A model generated the notes under the pieces. The model was not told where the DNA came from and did not search any database. It was given only the letters and a program-made list of their open reading frames with translations. Shown piece after piece: positions 29,787 through 33,689 of a DNA stretch of 33,689 bases. This stretch comes from Candidatus Woesearchaeota archaeon (GTDB lineage Archaea; Nanobdellota; Nanobdellia; Woesearchaeales; GW2011-AR4). The stretch is taken from NCBI GenBank assembly GCA_016187495.1, contig JACPJP010000008.1, forward strand, positions 1-33,689. Reading direction: 5' to 3'. Positions within the stretch are counted from its first letter, which is position 1; every line of letters starts with the position of its first letter. The position numbers were made by a program, and so were the translations under genes.

Positions 29787-30358
29787 GGTTTTTTCCTTAA
29801 TTCTTTTTTGTACTCGTTTATTAAACTTTTGTTTAAATGCCCTTTAGCCACCAATCTTATATGCCTCGCATCTTCTAAATCTTTGTTGTTTTTCAAAACT
29901 TCCTCTTTATATGCAATCTGTAGCTCTAAAAAAGATGTCTTTATTCCGTTATTGCCAATTTTAACCGTAATTGGATTTTTTAATGCAATATCATCATAAA
30001 AATCTTTTGAAAACTTTATTTCAACATTTGGCGAAATGTTAGGCTCAATAGCAAACCTTATGCTATGTTTGGACCTTAATATCTCATAAATATCATCTAA
30101 ATCGGAAGAATTTAAACACCAATACCCATTTTTAGTAAGATCATCATACAATAATTTTAATCCATTTTTGTCAGTTTTTGGTGTGATAATGTCTATATCC
30201 TCAGTAGCCCTGTCCCTTCCAAGCAATATTGCAACATAACCGCTGACAACAACATAATTAACATGCTTTTCAAGTATTTTAATGAACCTAATCACAAATT
30301 TGTCCAGCTCATTGATTTCCTTATCAAGTTTTATGGTGTTTTTATTTACAAACTCCAT
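29783..30358 (-). CDS. Nucleotidyltransferase-fold protein (putative toxin-antitoxin component)
   Basis: The 191-aa protein's motif NYVVVSGYVAILLGRDRATEDIDIITP (about 33-60) is the nucleotidyltransferase signature: an SGY in place of the more usual GG/GS, then Arg and a paired Asp in EDIDI. A third acidic position may be VEIKFS (about 112-117). The C-terminal helices contain FLELQIAYKEEVLKNNKDLEDARHI, which in this family contacts the substrate region. The 4-base overlap with a 70-aa ORF suggests a toxin-antitoxin-like module. The target is unknown. It is divergent from the m5C methyltransferase. Confidence 0.78.
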   Translation of the reverse strand: MEFVNKNTIKLDKEINELDKFVIRFIKILEKHVNYVVVSGYVAILLGRDRATEDIDIITPKTDKNGLKLLYDDLTKNGYWCLNSSDLDDIYEILRSKHSIRFAIEPNISPNVEIKFSKDFYDDIALKNPITVKIGNNGIKTSFLELQIAYKEEVLKNNKDLEDARHIRLVAKGHLNKSLINEYKKELRKKP

Positions 30359-30408
30359 ATCATAAAGGTTATTTTCAGCGTTTAATAATCTGTTGTTTTT
30401 TGAAAAGG

Positions 30409-30418
30409 TTTAAATTAT
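30409..30418 (+). promoter_or_regulatory. TATA box of the m5C methyltransferase gene
   Basis: TTTAAATTAT is centred 26 bases before ATG 30439, matching a leaderless mRNA. Confidence 0.45.
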
Positions 30419-30438
30419 AGACAGCTTAGCTTTCCAAT

Positions 30439-31392
30439 ATGACGGAACAAATCCCAAATGCAGAGGAGTTAGAATTCAAAGACAAATTTGTAGAAAGGTA
30501 TTCTAAATTAACAGATTTCGAACAATTTAAAAAATATTCCCTATCATTTCTAAAAAGATCAATTAGGGTTAATACATTAAAAATATCAATAAATGAACTA
30601 AAAAAACGCCTTGAAAAAAACTGGGCTCTTGAGCAAATACCTTGGTGCAGGGAAGGATTTTATATTGAGCACATAAAAAAGGAAAGAAGGGACATAGGCA
30701 ACTTAATTGAGCATTCTTTGGGCTTTTTTTATACCCAAGAAGCAGCTTCCATGATTCCACCGATAGTTTTGGAGCCGAAAGGAACTGATATTGTTTTGGA
30801 TATGGCAGCTTCACCTGGAAGCAAAACTACGCAAATTTCAGCTTTGATGGGCAATAAGGGAATTTTAGTGGCAAACGACATCAATTCAGAAAGAATGAAG
30901 CCATTGAGCTTGAATGTGCAAAGATGCGGCATCACAAACTGCATTATAACAATGATGTATGGGCAAAGGTTTAGTGGCTTTGAATTCGACAAAATACTCC
31001 TTGATGCGCCTTGCTCAGGAACCGGAACAATAAGAAAATCATTGAAAACATTAAGAATCTGGAATCCGTTGATGGTTCAAAGGCTTGCGCATACGCAAAA
31101 ATCACTTATCGATATAGCATTTAATAATCTAAAGAAGGAAGGAACCTTGGTTTATTCAACATGCTCCTGCGAACCGGAAGAAAATGAAGCAGTAATTGAT
31201 TTTTTACTTAATAAATATGAAAATGCTAGAGCAGAGAAAATAGATTTGAATGAGATTAAAAGAAGCGAACCAGTTTTAGAGTTTGAAAACAATAAGTATA
31301 ATCATAATCATGAAATCAAAAAATGCCTAAGAATATGGCCCCAAGATAATGATACGGAAGGCTTCTTCGTTGCTAAAATAAAGAAATTGTGA
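30439..31392 (+). CDS. NOL1/NOP2/Sun-family RNA cytosine-5 methyltransferase
   Basis: The 317-aa protein shows AdoMet-binding DMAASPGSKTTQISALM (about 119-135) and ILVANDINSERMKPLSLN. The two catalytic cysteines are in DAPCSGTGT (motif IV) and YSTCSCEPEENEAV (motif VI); one attacks C6 of the cytosine and the other releases the product. It is the short archaeal type without an added PUA domain, near the size of archaeal Trm4-like tRNA enzymes. Whether it acts on tRNA or rRNA is not determinable. Confidence 0.9.
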   Translation: MTEQIPNAEELEFKDKFVERYSKLTDFEQFKKYSLSFLKRSIRVNTLKISINELKKRLEKNWALEQIPWCREGFYIEHIKKERRDIGNLIEHSLGFFYTQEAASMIPPIVLEPKGTDIVLDMAASPGSKTTQISALMGNKGILVANDINSERMKPLSLNVQRCGITNCIITMMYGQRFSGFEFDKILLDAPCSGTGTIRKSLKTLRIWNPLMVQRLAHTQKSLIDIAFNNLKKEGTLVYSTCSCEPEENEAVIDFLLNKYENARAEKIDLNEIKRSEPVLEFENNKYNHNHEIKKCLRIWPQDNDTEGFFVAKIKKL

Positions 31393-31405
31393 AATGAGTG
31401 TTGCC

Positions 31406-32032
31406 CTACTTAGACTTCTTAACTACCTTATGTCCATTCCCGATTGAATGCCCATTGCCATTCAAAACCATAGAGTGACCATTGCCAAGACCATTTCCCA
31501 TCTTGAACCCATTGCCCATCTTGCTGAATCCATTGGTCCTATACAGCTCTTTTATCTGCCCTTGCAAGAACTCAATGGTTTTGGAATTATCCTGTAAATT
31601 TAATATGCTCCCGCATTCAGGGCATTTGAACCCAAAATCAGTCGCTTTCTCAAAGTTAACCCTTACACAGGCGCTTGGACAAAGGTACATATTTCCTTTA
31701 TTGGCTTCCTCATGCTTAAGCCTTTCGGCAAACTTCTCCATCTTGGAATAATGTAGGTTCTTCATAATATCCTTAATCCTTTTTTTGTTGAAAGTCCAGT
31801 AGCTTATGTACCATCCTTTCTGCCTGTCTTTTTTCCTGTAATAAGTAACTAGGTTATGGTTATACAGCCTATAAAGAATGTTTCTAATCTCATGAATATC
31901 GGCTTTGACTTTTTCCGCAATTTTGAAGTCAGAAATATTCTTCTTATCTCTTAAGAATTCAACTACCTTTAAGCTGTCTTCCCCAACGACTTCCTTTACA
32001 GTGTCGTAAATCTTGGTGTTTGTGACTTTCAT
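31406..32032 (-). CDS. tfe: Transcription initiation factor TFE, alpha subunit
   Basis: The 208-aa protein has an N-terminal winged helix (about 5-85; SDFKIAEKVKADIHEIRNIL, then YRLYNHNLVTYYRKKD), followed by GWYISYWTFN. A zinc ribbon follows with CPSAC and CPECGS (about 118-142). It aids TBP/TFB/RNA polymerase in opening weak promoters. The tail, about 165-208, is unusual: GNG-rich and His/Asn-containing (MGNGFKMGNGLGNGHSMV, NGNGHSIGNGHKV) with a basic end. The start ATG 32032 has no clear ribosome site. Upstream is a long structured stretch with its own TATA box, so the mRNA may have a leader of about 230 bases. Confidence 0.92.
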   Translation of the reverse strand: MKVTNTKIYDTVKEVVGEDSLKVVEFLRDKKNISDFKIAEKVKADIHEIRNILYRLYNHNLVTYYRKKDRQKGWYISYWTFNKKRIKDIMKNLHYSKMEKFAERLKHEEANKGNMYLCPSACVRVNFEKATDFGFKCPECGSILNLQDNSKTIEFLQGQIKELYRTNGFSKMGNGFKMGNGLGNGHSMVLNGNGHSIGNGHKVVKKSK

Positions 32033-32035
32033 CTT

Positions 32036-32261
32036 AATTATAAAAATCCCACCCAGCGTTCATAAGGGAAAAGAGGTGATAAAAACCCCTACGAGCCTAT
32101 GGTGGGATAATTTTAGCATGAAATTGCATTCCAGTCTCTTATGTCTAAGCTTCCAAAACCTTTCCACCCCACATTAAGGAAATTAGACAGGAATGTTTAA
32201 CTCTTCTCTTTTTTGTCTCTATAATAGGTCCAGAACTTCATTCCGTTCACTAGGACCTAGC
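32036..32261 (-). ncRNA. Structured leader or small RNA upstream of tfe
   Basis: A TATA box reading TTTATATA on the minus strand (32283-32290) predicts transcription start near 32261. The transcript would begin with a hairpin TAGGTCC/GGACCTA (32259-32253 with 32231-32225), with GAAC/GTTC inside. Near the 3' end ATCCCACC (32108-32101) pairs with GGTGGGAT (32053-32046), and the second arm is directly followed by a U-run (ATTTTTAT), as in a terminator. An upstream GTGGGG (around 32167-32172) could pair with the same CCCAC instead, giving two exclusive folds. There is no ORF in it. Known families such as RNase P or SRP RNA were not recognised. Confidence 0.5.
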
Positions 32262-32404
32262 AAGAGGTTTAGGCATACCTACTATATAAATTTTCCTATA
32301 CTCTAAAACCACCTTTTGAATATATTCATTGTATAGCATATATTTAAATGTTTCGGTTTTGGGATATAAAAGTATATAAAATTTGTAAAGGTTGACAAAA
32401 TTCA

Positions 32405-32836
32405 ATGAAACGCGAAAAATCAGCAGGAGCAATTGTCTTTAGGAAGGAAAAAGAAATTAGATATTTATTGCTTCATTATGAGGCAAAGCACTGGGATTTC
32501 CCTAAAGGCCATATAGAAAAAAATGAAACAGATGAGCAAACCGTAAAAAGGGAAATACAAGAAGAAACTGGAATAAAAGATGTTGAAATTGTGAAAGATT
32601 TTAAGGAAAAAATCCATTATTACTACAAGTTTGAAGGTGAGTTAATAACCAAGACAGTTATGTTTTACCTTGCAAAAACCGATGAAGATCAGGTAAAACT
32701 CTCTTTTGAGCATATTGGCTATGCATGGCTGCCTTATGAAAAAGCACTTGGCAAATTAACATTTGAAAATGCTAAAGAAATACTGGAAAAGGCTAATAAT
32801 TTTCTAAAAACCCATAAGACTTTAGACGACTTCTGA
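32405..32836 (+). CDS. Nudix hydrolase, Ap4A-hydrolase-like
   Basis: The 143-aa protein has a complete Nudix box, G-x5-E-x7-REIQEETGI (Gly35 to Ile57). The N terminus EKSAGAIVFRKE and the segment HWDFPKGHIEKNE match the asymmetric bis(5'-nucleosyl)-tetraphosphatase (NUDT2/MutT) type. The likely role is clearing Ap4A or other nucleoside polyphosphates. Substrate is inferred from the family. A TATA-like AGTATATAAAA (about 32370-32380) is centred about 29 bases before ATG 32405. The region 32262-32404 between it and the tfe leader promoter has no other gene. Confidence 0.85.
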   Translation: MKREKSAGAIVFRKEKEIRYLLLHYEAKHWDFPKGHIEKNETDEQTVKREIQEETGIKDVEIVKDFKEKIHYYYKFEGELITKTVMFYLAKTDEDQVKLSFEHIGYAWLPYEKALGKLTFENAKEILEKANNFLKTHKTLDDF

Positions 32837-32889
32837 AATAATGTTCTAAATCAATACATTTTTATACAATTCATTGAACATAGTTATTT

Positions 32890-33687
32890 ATGGCCAAGAA
32901 GACAAGAGTGCAAAAAGCAAGAGCAGCTTATGAATCCAAAGACATAGAAGCGACAAAAAAAGCGCATACAGCCGAGGCTATAAAAGGAGCTGCAGAGCGC
33001 CATGAAGCTACTGGGTCGTATATTGGTGATTTTGTCTATGGCGCAATAGACGGCTCTGTTACAACCTTTGCAGTAGTTTCAGGAGTGGCAGGAGCAGCTC
33101 TATCTGCTAACATTGTAATAATTCTCGGCTTGGCTAATATATTTGCAGATGGATTTTCAATGGCAATTGGCAATTACTTAAGCTCAAAATCAAATATTGA
33201 ATTTATACAAAGAGAAAGAAAAAGAGAAGAATGGGAAATTGAGCATTATCCTGAGGGAGAGGTAGAAGAAATAAGGCAGATTTACAGGCAAAAGGGCTTC
33301 AAGGGAAATGACCTTGAGAGGGCAGTGAGCATAATCACATCAAATAAGGATGTATGGGTAGACACGATGATGAAAAGCGAGCTTAGGCTTATAGAAGATC
33401 AAATATCTCCGCTCAAAAAAGGCGCTGTCACGTTTATTTCATTTTTATTAGTTGGTTCAATACCTTTAATGCCATACTTTTTATCATTTTTTTCTGAAGC
33501 AATAAAGCAAATAGTTTATCCACTTTCATTTATAATGACATTTATCGCTTTTTTCTTTATCGGCTCTGCGAAAGTCTTCGTAACAAAGAAAAACTGGTTT
33601 ATCAGTGGCTTAGAAACATTATTAGTGGGTGGAGCAGCTGCAGTTATATCCTATGGAATAGGATTTTTCTTGAGGGGATTGGCGTAA
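32890..33687 (+). CDS. VIT1/CCC1-family iron/manganese transporter
   Basis: The 265-aa protein shows the VIT family start IGDFVYGAIDGSVTTFAVVSGVAGA and the following LANIFADGFSMAIGNYLSSKS, which holds the conserved Asp, Met and Gly of the transport path. A charged loop (about 105-165, ERKREEWEIEHYPEGEVEE region) corresponds to the cytoplasmic metal-binding domain. Three further membrane spans follow. Function: H+-coupled Fe2+/Mn2+ export from the cytoplasm. The N-terminal 35 residues are a basic/Ala extension. The stop TAA ends at 33687, two bases from the window edge. TATA centre near 32864 is 26 bases from ATG 32890. Confidence 0.9.
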   Translation: MAKKTRVQKARAAYESKDIEATKKAHTAEAIKGAAERHEATGSYIGDFVYGAIDGSVTTFAVVSGVAGAALSANIVIILGLANIFADGFSMAIGNYLSSKSNIEFIQRERKREEWEIEHYPEGEVEEIRQIYRQKGFKGNDLERAVSIITSNKDVWVDTMMKSELRLIEDQISPLKKGAVTFISFLLVGSIPLMPYFLSFFSEAIKQIVYPLSFIMTFIAFFFIGSAKVFVTKKNWFISGLETLLVGGAAAVISYGIGFFLRGLA

Positions 33688-33689
33688 AA

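Overview
This is an AT-rich archaeal chromosome segment. The archaeal call rests on TFE-alpha, Spt5, Sec61-gamma, archaeal L11, Elp3, DTD2, endonuclease Q, bulge-helix-bulge tRNA introns and TATA boxes about 26 nt upstream of many start codons. Small split or condensed genes, the FtsZ-SecE-Spt5-L11 order and many short basic or zinc-binding proteins fit a DPANN lineage (Woesearchaeota/Pacearchaeota-like). That placement is an inference, not a demonstrated assignment.

Layout. 1-2586: end of an Lrp-type regulator, then a type II restriction-modification system made of an MvaI/BcnI-like nuclease, a convergent TSPPY methyltransferase and a small winged-helix protein. 2713-4275: the C-terminal half of a Hel308-type helicase with its own promoter. 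4441-5673: an AbiE-like regulator/nucleotidyltransferase pair with repeated operator-like sites. 5681-8605: two exported, related PKD/cadherin-like repeat proteins. 8761-8980: tRNA-Ile and tRNA-Asn, both interrupted; tRNA-Asn carries two introns. 9136-11561: an 81-aa duplicated-repeat protein, a ZIP transporter and endonuclease Q, followed by a GC-rich inverted-repeat element. 11826-13352: an unknown protein and a COG1395-type regulator. 13426-17772: an information/cell-division cluster (Cmk, FKBP, FtsZ, SecE, Spt5, L11) interrupted by a noncoding element before spt5. 18061-20345: a receiver-like/amino-acid-kinase fusion and a PhoU-like regulator. 20608-21859: a 39-aa miniprotein and an HTH-MNT/HEPN module. 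21865-24189: DTD2, a DUF3467 protein and a compact cluster of an AbrB-like protein, a zinc protein and two miniproteins. 24236-29582: a Ca2+-type P-ATPase, a second copy of the noncoding element, and Elp3. 29574-33687: a third nucleotidyltransferase module, an m5C methyltransferase, TFE with a structured upstream region, a Nudix hydrolase and a VIT-family transporter.

Functional picture. The right half is mostly housekeeping (transcription, translation, tRNA modification and quality control). It is interspersed with defence or addiction modules (one R-M system and three nucleotidyltransferase-based modules). The least explained features are a pair of homologous noncoding elements at 16136 and 27001 (opposite strands, hairpin kept despite sequence change), a transposon-like inverted-repeat element at the endonuclease Q stop codon, a structured leader before tfe, the half-helicase, and Asn-rich insertions in two conserved enzymes.
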